27,787 nucleotides of DNA, taken from positions 1 through 27,787 of the forward strand of contig JBFKMV010000051.1 of NCBI GenBank assembly GCA_041629655.1. Reading direction: 5' to 3'. This document shows positions 8,338 through 15,643 of the stretch, one piece after another. The notes under the pieces are model-generated. The model was not told the origin of the DNA and ran no database searches. It was given only the letters and a program-made list of their open reading frames with translations. Both the position numbers and the translations under genes were made by a program. Numbering within the stretch: the first letter of the stretch is position 1; each line of letters begins with the position of its first letter. This DNA is from JBFKMV01 sp041629655. Lineage in GTDB: Bacteria > Acidobacteriota > Polarisedimenticolia > Polarisedimenticolales > Polarisedimenticolaceae.

Positions 8338-9781
8338 GCTCGTCTTCCCCGGGCGCAACCCGGACGTCGGCTTCCTGCACTGCGGCGGGCCGACCCTGAG
8401 CGTCAACATCTCGACCCATACCGGGTTCGGCACCGACGTCGACCCCGCGGCGCTGCGGCGCGCCCTGGAAGAGCTGGCGCGTCGCGCGCCGCTGCTCGTC
8501 GCGCGGATCCGCCGGTTCACGCGCCGGCTGCCGGGCCGACACCACGTGTGGGTCGCGCCCCCGGAGCGCGACCGGACCCCGATCCCGTTCGAGGTGATCG
8601 ACGTGCCGCCGGGCGACGAGGCGGCGACGGCAAGGCACTGCGTCGACGGCGCCAACCTGCCCATCGACGCCACGCGCGAGCCGCCGCTGCGGGTCGAGCT
8701 GCTGCGCCGCGGCGACGGCGGCGAGTGCCACCTGGTGACGACGCTGCACCACGCCCTGTACGACGGCGCCTCCGTCGGCTTCGTGTTCTACGCGCTGAAG
8801 CGACTCTACGTCGAGGCGCGCCGCGGCCGGCCGCTCGAGCAAGTTGCGCTGCCGCGGATCGTGACCCCCAGGGACACGGAGCTGGCGCTCGATCAGCTCG
8901 GCGGGCCGGGTTGGAAGGCGCGGGCGCGGATGCTCCGGTTGGCCGCCGCGGGCTGGCGGATGGTGATCCGCGAGAGCCGGTTTCGTGACGTCGCGGTTCC
9001 GGGGCGCCACACCTCGGACGGCGCGCGCTCGCTGCACCGCACCGTGTTCTTCGACCTCGACGAGACGCGCCTGGCCGGGCTGGGCGCGTTGCTCGCCGGC
9101 CACGACGCCACGCTCAACGAGCTGTTGCAGGCGGCGGCGGCCCGCGCGTTCTTCGCCTGGGGCAGGCGCCGCGCGCTGCTGGACCGGACGCTGCCGTTCG
9201 CCTCGACTTTCAGCCTGCGCCGACCCTCGGTCGAGCAGTACGCACTGGGCAACTTCGAGACCGCGACCTGTCTCGAGCTTCAGCGGCCCGACGTCGAGGA
9301 CCCGCTACGCTTCCTCGACGCGCTGGTCGGACGCTCGCGCGCGCAGCAGCGTTCGCTGTTGCCGCTGGGGCACTACCTCGCGCTGAGCGGCGTGGTCCGG
9401 GCGCCGACCGCTCGATTGCCGCGCATGATCGCCAAGATCGCCAACCGGGCGGTGCTGCTGTTCTCCTATCTCGGCGCGGACTTCACCCGCCGCTACCTCG
9501 GCCACTTCGGAACCGGCGAGGAGGCGCACGAGGTCGCGCGGTTGGTGCGCGAGCATCCGGGAACGGGCGTCGGCTACGTCACCTCCGCGCCGCCGATGGG
9601 GATGGTGATCACGGTCAAGCGGGTTCGCCGCACGCTCGCCGTGAACCTCTCGATCCACGACCGCCTGACCGACCCGGCCGGGCTGGACGGCTTCGCACGG
9701 GACCTGCGCGAGGAGGTCGAGCGATTCGCCGCTCTCGGCGCGCGCGATGTTCCCGCGCCTGCCGCGGAGCGCGCCGGCTAG
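8330..9781 (+). CDS. Condensation-type/WS-DGAT-like acyltransferase
   Basis: 483 residues. The catalytic motif HHxxxDG is present as HHALYDG at residues 140-146, as in NRPS condensation domains, WS/DGAT wax ester synthases and polyketide-associated acyltransferases. In these families the second His helps transfer an acyl group from a carrier or CoA to an amine or alcohol. The C-terminal half has the second-lobe character (DATLNELLQAAAARAF, LAVNLSIHDRLTD). No adenylation or carrier domain is attached. The ATG lies within the end of the ACP gene, so the two are translationally coupled. A role in releasing or esterifying the ACP-bound chain is inferred from context. The TAG stop is shared through CTAG with the opposing ketosynthase gene. 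Confidence 0.8.
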   Translation: MPELVFPGRNPDVGFLHCGGPTLSVNISTHTGFGTDVDPAALRRALEELARRAPLLVARIRRFTRRLPGRHHVWVAPPERDRTPIPFEVIDVPPGDEAATARHCVDGANLPIDATREPPLRVELLRRGDGGECHLVTTLHHALYDGASVGFVFYALKRLYVEARRGRPLEQVALPRIVTPRDTELALDQLGGPGWKARARMLRLAAAGWRMVIRESRFRDVAVPGRHTSDGARSLHRTVFFDLDETRLAGLGALLAGHDATLNELLQAAAARAFFAWGRRRALLDRTLPFASTFSLRRPSVEQYALGNFETATCLELQRPDVEDPLRFLDALVGRSRAQQRSLLPLGHYLALSGVVRAPTARLPRMIAKIANRAVLLFSYLGADFTRRYLGHFGTGEEAHEVARLVREHPGTGVGYVTSAPPMGMVITVKRVRRTLAVNLSIHDRLTDPAGLDGFARDLREEVERFAALGARDVPAPAAERAG

Positions 9782-11016
9782 AGCCTGCGCAGCAGGATGG
9801 CCGCGTTCAGGCCCCCGAACGCCGAGGACAGGCTGAGCCCGTTGGCCACGGCGTGCTGGCGAGGCGCGCCGGAAACGATGTCCAGCGCCGGGAGCTCCGG
9901 ATCCTCGACCTCGTGGTGCGCCGTGGGCGGAATCCGGTCGGTCACCAGCGTCCGCACGAGGCACACCGCTTCGAGCAGTCCGGAGGCGAACGACGCGTGT
10001 CCGGTGACGGCCTTGTTCGCGGTCAACGGCACCTCCGCCGCGGCCGGCCCCAGCACGCGGTGCAGCGCCCGCGCCTCGTGGAGGTCGTTCATCCTGGTGC
10101 CGGTGCCGTGGGCGTTGACGTGCCGCACGTCGTCCGCCGCGATCCCGGCATCGGCGAGGCAACGCTCGATGGCCAGCACCAGCCCGCGCTCTTCCGGGTG
10201 CCCCGCGGTCGGCCGGTAGGCGTCGGCGGAGGCACCGTATCCCACCACCTCGGCCTGCGCCCCCGCCGGAACGGGCTGCTCCGCATCGTCCCAGGCCGCC
10301 AGCACGACCGCCGCGCCGCCCTCGGCGCGCACGAAACCGTCGCGCCGCGCGTCGAACGGGCGGCAGGCGTCGGACCCCGCGCCCGGCGACAGCGCCGACA
10401 GCAGCGTGTAGTGGCACAGCGTGTCCAGCGTCAGATCGGCGTTGGCCGCGGCGACGAGCGCGAGCTCGGCCACGCCGTCGCGCAGATCGTGAAGCGCTTC
10501 GCCGATCAGCGCCGTCCCCGACGTGCAGGCGTCGTGCAGCGACAGGTGCGGGCCGGACAGCTCGAGGTCGCGTGCGATACGCAGGGCCAGCAGCGGCATG
10601 GCGCTGCCGCGGCCGGCCGCCAGCGCGCGAAACGAGGACTCGTCCTCTTCGGGCCGCACGGCGCTGTAGAAGCCGCGCCGCGCCGGAGGCGCCTCGCCGG
10701 GAGCCCCGGCGACGGTGCCGCCGGGCTCGAGCCAGCCGCAATCGCGCAGCGCCTCGGCGACCGCGGCGGCGAGCAGCCGCTCGTTGGTCCGGTCCTGCCG
10801 CGGGAGCAGCCCGTCTTTCCACGGGCACGGAGCGCAGTAGCTCGCGAAGGGCGCTTCCACCGGAGCGGCGACCTGGACCGGAAAGCCGCGCATGTCGTAG
10901 CGCGCGAACGGCCGGACCCCGCTGCGTGCCTCGAGCAGCGAGTCCCAGAAGCCGTCCACGCCGGCGCCCGACGCGGCGACCGCCCCCATGCCGATCACGG
11001 CAACGCGGCGGCTCAT
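9778..11016 (-). CDS. Beta-ketoacyl-ACP synthase (KAS II/FabF type, KS-alpha)
   Basis: 412 residues, the usual KAS II length. The start MSRRVAVIGMGAVAASG is the typical N-terminal strand and the catalytic residues are all present: Cys164 in DACTSGTA, His303 in NAHGTGTRMND, Lys335 and His340 in ANKAVTGH. It would condense an acyl primer or chain with malonyl-ACP. The start codon overlaps the stop of the upstream KS-like gene (ATGA on the minus strand), so the two are likely made in equal amounts as a KS-alpha/KS-beta pair. A housekeeping FabF would more often sit beside fabD, fabG and acpP, none of which are here, so a specialised pathway is more likely. Confidence 0.93.
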   Translation of the reverse strand: MSRRVAVIGMGAVAASGAGVDGFWDSLLEARSGVRPFARYDMRGFPVQVAAPVEAPFASYCAPCPWKDGLLPRQDRTNERLLAAAVAEALRDCGWLEPGGTVAGAPGEAPPARRGFYSAVRPEEDESSFRALAAGRGSAMPLLALRIARDLELSGPHLSLHDACTSGTALIGEALHDLRDGVAELALVAAANADLTLDTLCHYTLLSALSPGAGSDACRPFDARRDGFVRAEGGAAVVLAAWDDAEQPVPAGAQAEVVGYGASADAYRPTAGHPEERGLVLAIERCLADAGIAADDVRHVNAHGTGTRMNDLHEARALHRVLGPAAAEVPLTANKAVTGHASFASGLLEAVCLVRTLVTDRIPPTAHHEVEDPELPALDIVSGAPRQHAVANGLSLSSAFGGLNAAILLRRL

Positions 11017-11978
11017 GGCCCGACCGGACCGAACCGGAACTCGTGGCCGAGCATTCCGCGCAGGATCGTCGGATCTGCGGCGCCGCAGTGCTCCGCCACC
11101 GACCACAACGCGCGGGCCGCCCCCGCGAACGGGGTCGCCTCGCGCTCGTCGAGACGACCGGGCGCCGCGGAGGCGGCGCCGCCGTCGAACCGTTCGTCGG
11201 CCAGGTCGATCCATGCCTGCACCTCGCGCCCGGCTCGCCTCGCGGTTTCCGCGTCCTCGAGCAACAACGCCCCGGCGCCCTCGACCGCCTCCCGATCGTC
11301 CCCGCCAAGCAGGTCGAGCAATTCGGCGGCGCCCGGCTCGTCTTCGGCGGTGAACACGCCGCAGGCCAGCGCCGCCGGCGCGTCCCCGCGCGCCACGATG
11401 CGCACCGCACGCAGCAATGCCTGCGCGCCGCCGGCGAGCCCCGGCGTCGTCACCGCATGGGCGGGCCCGCGCGCCCCGAACGCCGCGGTGAGATGTCCCA
11501 CCACCGCGGTCTCCATCGACTTCAGGTACTGCACCTGCGGTCGATGCCGCATGTACGTCTCGTGCGCGGCGCGCGCGACCGGACGGCCATGACCGCCCGG
11601 CTCCGCGAGCCGCGCCGCGCGGATCATCTCCAGCGTCGTCTCGGGATCGGTCGACCCGCGGCTCGAGGCCACCAGGCAGGCCACCGGCTCGCGGGCCGCC
11701 GGCTGTTCCGGGTAGCCCGCCACGTCGAGCGCGTGTCGACACGCGGCGAGCGCCAACCGCGCATTGCGGCCGAGGTAACGCAGCTGTCGCCTCGACAGTC
11801 CCGCGGGCGCCGCGTCCAGCGTCGCCGGATCGGGTAGCCGGACCGTGAACGGCCGGTAGCCGAACACGGAGGACCGCACCGACACCGGGTCCGGTCCGTT
11901 CCAGGGTGCGGCGGGCGGGATCTCGGCAACGCCCCACGGGCCGGCGGCGCCGCGACCCGTTACCGCGACCGGCCTCAA
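11013..11978 (-). CDS. Ketosynthase-like protein without catalytic cysteine (chain-length-factor-like)
   Basis: 321 residues from a TTG start. The beginning (RPVAVTGRGAAGPWG) and the segment GHLTAAFGARGPAHA are ketosynthase-like. Where the active Cys is expected, residues about 177-184 read TTPGLAGG, with no Cys, and the HGTGT and K/H motifs of the C-terminal half are missing. This is what is seen in KS-beta/chain length factors of type II synthases and in the short partner subunits of aryl polyene clusters. The TTG overlaps the stop of the 54-codon gene upstream as TTGA, and the first codons encode the expected N-terminal strand, which favours this start over an in-frame ATG at 12080 that would add an Arg-rich tail. 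Probable partner of the downstream KS. Confidence 0.75.
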   Translation of the reverse strand: MRPVAVTGRGAAGPWGVAEIPPAAPWNGPDPVSVRSSVFGYRPFTVRLPDPATLDAAPAGLSRRQLRYLGRNARLALAACRHALDVAGYPEQPAAREPVACLVASSRGSTDPETTLEMIRAARLAEPGGHGRPVARAAHETYMRHRPQVQYLKSMETAVVGHLTAAFGARGPAHAVTTPGLAGGAQALLRAVRIVARGDAPAALACGVFTAEDEPGAAELLDLLGGDDREAVEGAGALLLEDAETARRAGREVQAWIDLADERFDGGAASAAPGRLDEREATPFAGAARALWSVAEHCGAADPTILRGMLGHEFRFGPVGP

Positions 11979-12139
11979 CGTCCGTCCTTGCGGCGCCGGC
12001 CGCGCCCGCGCGGCCGGTCGTCGTGCCTGCCGGTGTCCCGCTTCCGCGCGTCCTTCGCCGTTTCCTTCGTGCGGCGCCATCGGGACGGCAACGCGCGGGT
12101 CCCGCTCTTGGCCAGGTTCCTGTAGCCTTTGGTCGTCAT
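11975..12139 (-). CDS. Small highly basic protein, 54 aa, unknown function
   Basis: The ATG at 12139 lies 20 bp after the stop of the M48 protease gene and the TGA at 11975 overlaps the TTG of the KS-like gene. The product begins MTTKGYRNLAKSGTRALPSR and ends in a run of Arg, Lys, Asp and Gly. It is strongly positive, has no hydrophobic segment and is probably disordered, so it could bind nucleic acid or an acidic partner such as ACP. I recognise no family. No clear ribosome binding site is visible. Its position between two tightly packed genes and the 4-base overlap are the main reasons to believe it is translated. Confidence 0.45.
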   Translation of the reverse strand: MTTKGYRNLAKSGTRALPSRWRRTKETAKDARKRDTGRHDDRPRGRGRRRKDGR

Positions 12140-12159
12140 GGTCCGCGGCGTGGCCGCCC

Positions 12160-13455
12160 TCAACCGCAGCGGCCGTCGCGCTCCAGCTCGAGGATGTAGT
12201 CGCGGATCCGGCCCGCGTCCGGCGCCTTGGGATCGAGATCGACGTAGTGCCGGAACTGCACGCAGGCGGTCGCGTAGTCCTTGGCCCGATAGGCCAGCAG
12301 ACCCAGCTCGCGGTGCGGTCCCGGCCGCTCGGGATCCAGGCGGATCGCCTCGCGGAAGCTCGCTTCCGCCTCGCCGCGCAGCTCGGCCTTGCGCGCGCCG
12401 TCCTGCTCGGCCTCCAGCTGCATCTGGCGCAGGCGGCCGAGCAGGAAGTGCGCTTCGGGATCGCCGGGCATCATCGCCAGCGCCCGCCGCAGCTGGTTCT
12501 CGGCGAGCTTCAGCCGGCCGAGGTCCATGTTGAGCCGCGCGTCGTCCCGGATCACGGGACGGATCCGGCGCGCGAACTCGCCGGGGTCGCCGGCCGCGTC
12601 GCCCGGCGGCGCCGGGTGGCTGTCCAGCCACTGCTCGGCGTTCTCGACGCGGTTGGCGAGCTGCGGGTGACTGCCGAAGAAGAACGTCTCCAGCTTGCCG
12701 CGGTCGCCGTGGTCGTCCTGGAGCTGCTTGAAGACCTGGGGCGCCTCGCGCAGGTCGTACCCCGCGCGGGCCATCTTGTCGAACGCGCCCATGTCGGCTT
12801 CGCGCTCCAGGTCGCGCCCGTAGCCGTTGACCGCCGCCAGGATCGCCAGCTGCAGCCCCAGTCCGACCAGGATGTCCGAGAGCACCCGGATCCGCGCCGC
12901 GCGGCCGTAGTCGCGCCGCTCGATCGCCTCGCCTTCCTCGCCGGCGATGATCACGGCGGCGACGATCGAGGCGATGCCGAGCCCGATCTGCTTGTTCCGC
13001 GCGCTGCGCTGCCAGCGCAGCATGTGCCGGCCCTCGACGTGGGTCATCTCGTGGGCCAGCACCGTCGCCAGCTGGTCCTCGTTCTGCATCCGCGCCAGCA
13101 AGCCGGTGTGGACGTAGATCGAGCCGTGCGGATACGCGAACGCGTTGAGCGTCGGCTCCTCGATCACGGTCAGCCGGTAGCCCAGCTCGGGGTTGGCGGC
13201 CATGCCCTCGCTGTTCAGCCGGCCGACCACGCCGTCGAGGTAATCCACCAGCAACGGATCCTGGTAGACCTGCACCTCCTTGAGCAGCTTGCGCTCCTCC
13301 TCGCGGGCGCGCTCCCACAGCCGTCGCTCGTCGCGCTTGGGCTTGAAGGTGGCGCCGGAGGCCGAGATCGGGGGGAGCCGGGTGGGCACGCAGGACGCGA
13401 TCAACGAGACCAGCGCGACCACCGCGACGGCACGCGTGAAGGGGTGCTTGCGCAT
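12160..13455 (-). CDS. M48-family zinc metalloprotease lipoprotein with TPR-like C-terminus
   Basis: 431 residues. A signal peptide ends in the lipobox-like IASC (Cys22), so it is probably a lipoprotein. The zinc site is HEMTH at residues 135-139, with the third ligand expected in EREAD (Glu217). Hydrophobic stretches near 155-170 and 195-210 are present. Residues about 305-431 show TPR-like helices (LAENQLRRALAMMPGD, ASFREAIRLDPERPG, CVQFRHYVDLDP). The layout matches the BepA/YfgC group of periplasmic proteases, which act on outer membrane protein assembly. Only 20 bp separate it from the small basic gene, so it may share a transcript with the KS pair, possibly by accident of packing. Confidence 0.9.
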   Translation of the reverse strand: MRKHPFTRAVAVVALVSLIASCVPTRLPPISASGATFKPKRDERRLWERAREEERKLLKEVQVYQDPLLVDYLDGVVGRLNSEGMAANPELGYRLTVIEEPTLNAFAYPHGSIYVHTGLLARMQNEDQLATVLAHEMTHVEGRHMLRWQRSARNKQIGLGIASIVAAVIIAGEEGEAIERRDYGRAARIRVLSDILVGLGLQLAILAAVNGYGRDLEREADMGAFDKMARAGYDLREAPQVFKQLQDDHGDRGKLETFFFGSHPQLANRVENAEQWLDSHPAPPGDAAGDPGEFARRIRPVIRDDARLNMDLGRLKLAENQLRRALAMMPGDPEAHFLLGRLRQMQLEAEQDGARKAELRGEAEASFREAIRLDPERPGPHRELGLLAYRAKDYATACVQFRHYVDLDPKAPDAGRIRDYILELERDGRCG

Positions 13456-13482
13456 GGCGAACCTCGCACGGGAGTCGCTCCA

Positions 13483-13512
13483 AGTCTAGACCGGCTTGGG
13501 TCGGGACACCAA
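13483..13512 (-). promoter_or_regulatory. Candidate promoter of the M48 protease gene
   Basis: Minus strand TTGGTG (13512-13507), 18 bp, TAGACT (13488-13483), about 28 bp upstream of the ATG at 13455. The same -10 hexamer TAGACT appears at 19636. It overlaps the plus-strand candidate for the neighbouring propeller gene. Confidence 0.35.
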
Positions 13513-13524
13513 CCGTGGGACAAT
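13496..13524 (+). promoter_or_regulatory. Candidate promoter of the beta-propeller operon
   Basis: TTGGGT (13496-13501), 17 bp, GACAAT (13519-13524). Transcription would begin near 13531, directly at the GAAGGAGGG ribosome binding site, giving a very short leader. It overlaps the opposing M48 promoter, so the two could interfere with each other. Confidence 0.35.
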
Positions 13525-13543
13525 CGGCCCGAAGGAGGGTCCC

Positions 13544-14578
13544 ATGAGACCGACTCGAACCGGCCTCGCCGTGCTGCTGCTGGCCACCGTACCCGGTGTC
13601 GCGACCGCCGGCCTGCTCGTGGCCCACAAGAGCGACGACACGATCAGCCTGGTCGACACGGACACCGGCCGCGCGCAGGTCACGCTGCCGACCGGCGTCG
13701 GACCGCACGAGGTGACGGCGTCTCCCGACGGCCGGGTGTGGGTGATCTCGGACTACGGGCGCCGCGACAGCCCCGGCTCGACGCTGACCGTCGTCGAGTG
13801 GGCGGGACCGCGCCGGGTGGCGACGCGGGTCGTCGACCTCGGCGAGCATCGCCGCCCGCACGGGCTGGCCTGGCTGCCGGGGGACCGCGTCGCGGTCACG
13901 ACCGAGGGCAGCCGGCACCTGCTGGTCGTCGACCCCAAAAGCGGCAAGCTGCTGCAGCGGATCGCCACCGGCCAGGAGATCTCGCACATGCTCGCGACGA
14001 CGCCCGACGGCACGCGCGCCTTCGTCGCCAACATCGGCTCGGGCAGCGTGACCGTGATCGATCTCGCCGCGGGACGCAAGCTCCGCGACATCGAGACCGG
14101 CGCCGGCGCCGAGGGGATCGCGGTGACGCCGGACGGCAGCCAGGTCTGGGTCTCCAACCGCGCCGCGGACACGCTGACCGTGATCGACGCGCGCACGCTC
14201 GAGGTGCTGGCCGAGATCCCGTGCCCGGGGTTTCCGATCCGCGTGGCGGTGACGCCGGACGGCCGGCGGGTGCTGGTCTCCTGCGCGCGCTCCGGTGAGG
14301 TCGCCGTGTTCGACGTCGAGACCCGCGCCGAACGGGTGCGGCGGAAGCTCGACCTGGCCCCGGTCGAGGGCTCGGCGCGACGCCTGTTCGGCGACCGCTT
14401 CGGCGAGAGTCCGGTGCCGGTGGGGCTGGTCATCGATCCCGATGGGAAACGCGCCTGGGTCGCCGCGACCCAGGCCGACGTGGTCGTGGTGATCGACCCG
14501 GAAACGCTGGACGTGCAGGGGCTGATCGCCACCGGCCGCGAGCCCGACGGGATGGCCCACGTCGCCGCGCGACCCTGA
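13544..14578 (+). CDS. Secreted YVTN-type beta-propeller protein
   Basis: 344 residues with a signal peptide cleaved after ATA near residue 22. The mature part is built of repeated blades with the pattern DTxTG...I..G..P.....TPDG..V.VSN...DTLTVID, for example LVVDPKSGKLL, VTVIDLAAGRKL, LTVIDARTLEVL and VVVIDPETLDVQ. This is the seven-bladed YVTN/lactonase-like propeller fold. No catalytic residues can be assigned, and members serve as surface or periplasmic binding scaffolds as well as lactonases. The GAAGGAGGG before the ATG fixes the start. Three bases separate its stop from the next GTG, so it leads a co-directional series of genes ending with hemF. Confidence 0.85.
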   Translation: MRPTRTGLAVLLLATVPGVATAGLLVAHKSDDTISLVDTDTGRAQVTLPTGVGPHEVTASPDGRVWVISDYGRRDSPGSTLTVVEWAGPRRVATRVVDLGEHRRPHGLAWLPGDRVAVTTEGSRHLLVVDPKSGKLLQRIATGQEISHMLATTPDGTRAFVANIGSGSVTVIDLAAGRKLRDIETGAGAEGIAVTPDGSQVWVSNRAADTLTVIDARTLEVLAEIPCPGFPIRVAVTPDGRRVLVSCARSGEVAVFDVETRAERVRRKLDLAPVEGSARRLFGDRFGESPVPVGLVIDPDGKRAWVAATQADVVVVIDPETLDVQGLIATGREPDGMAHVAARP

Positions 14579-14581
14579 GCC

Positions 14582-15607
14582 GTGCGCACGATCTTCCTGC
14601 CGCACCTGCTGAACGGCCCCGCGGGGGACCCCGGGCTGTGGGTCGACCTGCTGAACGAGAACCGCTCGGTGCTGCTGGACCTCGGCGACCTGCGGGCGTG
14701 GCCGTCGCGCAAGCTGCTGCGCATCGAGCGCGTGATCGTCACGCACACGCACATGGACCACTTCATCGGCTTCGACCACCTGCTGCGACTGATCCTCGGG
14801 CGCGAGAGGGAGCTGACCATCACCGGACCGGCCGGGTTCCTGCGGCAGGTCGAGGGCAAGCTGCGCGCCTACACCTGGAACCTGATCGAGCAGTACCCGG
14901 TCCGCCTGGTCGCCGAGGAGATCGACGGTGCCACGGTCCGCGCGGCCCGCTACGCCGGAGCAAACCGGATGGAGCCCGAGCCGCTGCCCGAGCGCAGCTT
15001 CGACGGCGTGGTCCACGCCGAGCGGCAGTTCACGATCCACGCCGACGTGGTCGACCACGGCATCCCGGTCCTCGCGGCCGCGCTGCGCGAGACCGAGCAC
15101 ATCTCCGTCAACAAGGACCGGCTGGGGCGGCTGGGGCTGCGGCCGGGCCCGTGGCTGAGCGAGCTGAAGCAGGCGGCGCGGCGCTGCCGGCCGCGCGACG
15201 CGCAGATCGAAGCGGCCACCGCGGACGGCGGGACGCGCAGGTTTCCGCGCGGCGAGCTGATCGACGAGCTGTTGATCCGGAACCCCGGCCAGCGCGTGGC
15301 GTACGTGACCGACCTGGCCTACGTTCCCGAGAACGTCGAGCGGGTGGTCCGCCTCGCCCGCGACGTCGATCTGCTGGTCTGCGAGGCGCCGTTCCTGCAC
15401 GAGGACGAGCCGCTGGCCCGCGAGCGGGCCCACCTGACTGCCCGCCAGGCCGGCGAGATCGCGCGCGCCGCGGGGGCGCGGCGCCTGGCTCCGTTCCACT
15501 TCTCGCCGCGTTACCAGGGTCGCAAGCACGAGCTGTTCGCCGAGGCCGCCGAGGCGTTCGGCGGCAAGATCCTCGACCTCGGCGGACCCGCCGCTCCGGA
15601 CATGTAG
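14582..15607 (+). CDS. Ribonuclease Z-like metallo-beta-lactamase-fold hydrolase
   Basis: 341 residues, GTG start 3 bp after the preceding stop. The metal motif is THTHMDH at residues 54-60, followed by a phosphate/aspartate region VAYVTDLAY, and the C-terminal HLTARQAGEIARAAGARRL and FHFSPRY. These correspond to the HxHxDH, Asp and HST/HxS elements of RNase Z/ELAC-type proteins, which cut the 3' trailer of tRNA precursors. The spacing and the internal insert of about residues 95-230 differ from the classic enzyme, and no obvious exosite of the standard type is visible. A role in tRNA processing is therefore possible, not proven. No signal peptide, so probably cytoplasmic. Confidence 0.82.
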   Translation: MRTIFLPHLLNGPAGDPGLWVDLLNENRSVLLDLGDLRAWPSRKLLRIERVIVTHTHMDHFIGFDHLLRLILGRERELTITGPAGFLRQVEGKLRAYTWNLIEQYPVRLVAEEIDGATVRAARYAGANRMEPEPLPERSFDGVVHAERQFTIHADVVDHGIPVLAAALRETEHISVNKDRLGRLGLRPGPWLSELKQAARRCRPRDAQIEAATADGGTRRFPRGELIDELLIRNPGQRVAYVTDLAYVPENVERVVRLARDVDLLVCEAPFLHEDEPLARERAHLTARQAGEIARAAGARRLAPFHFSPRYQGRKHELFAEAAEAFGGKILDLGGPAAPDM

Positions 15608-15643
15608 AATGCGTTCCCGAACGAACCAGGGGAGTGGATCCTG

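Noticed and set aside
6098..9103. Long minus-strand open frame opposite the ligase, dehydratase and ACP genes.
   Set aside because: Low-complexity Arg-rich shadow of GC-rich coding sequence; the plus-strand genes have catalytic motifs and overlapping starts.
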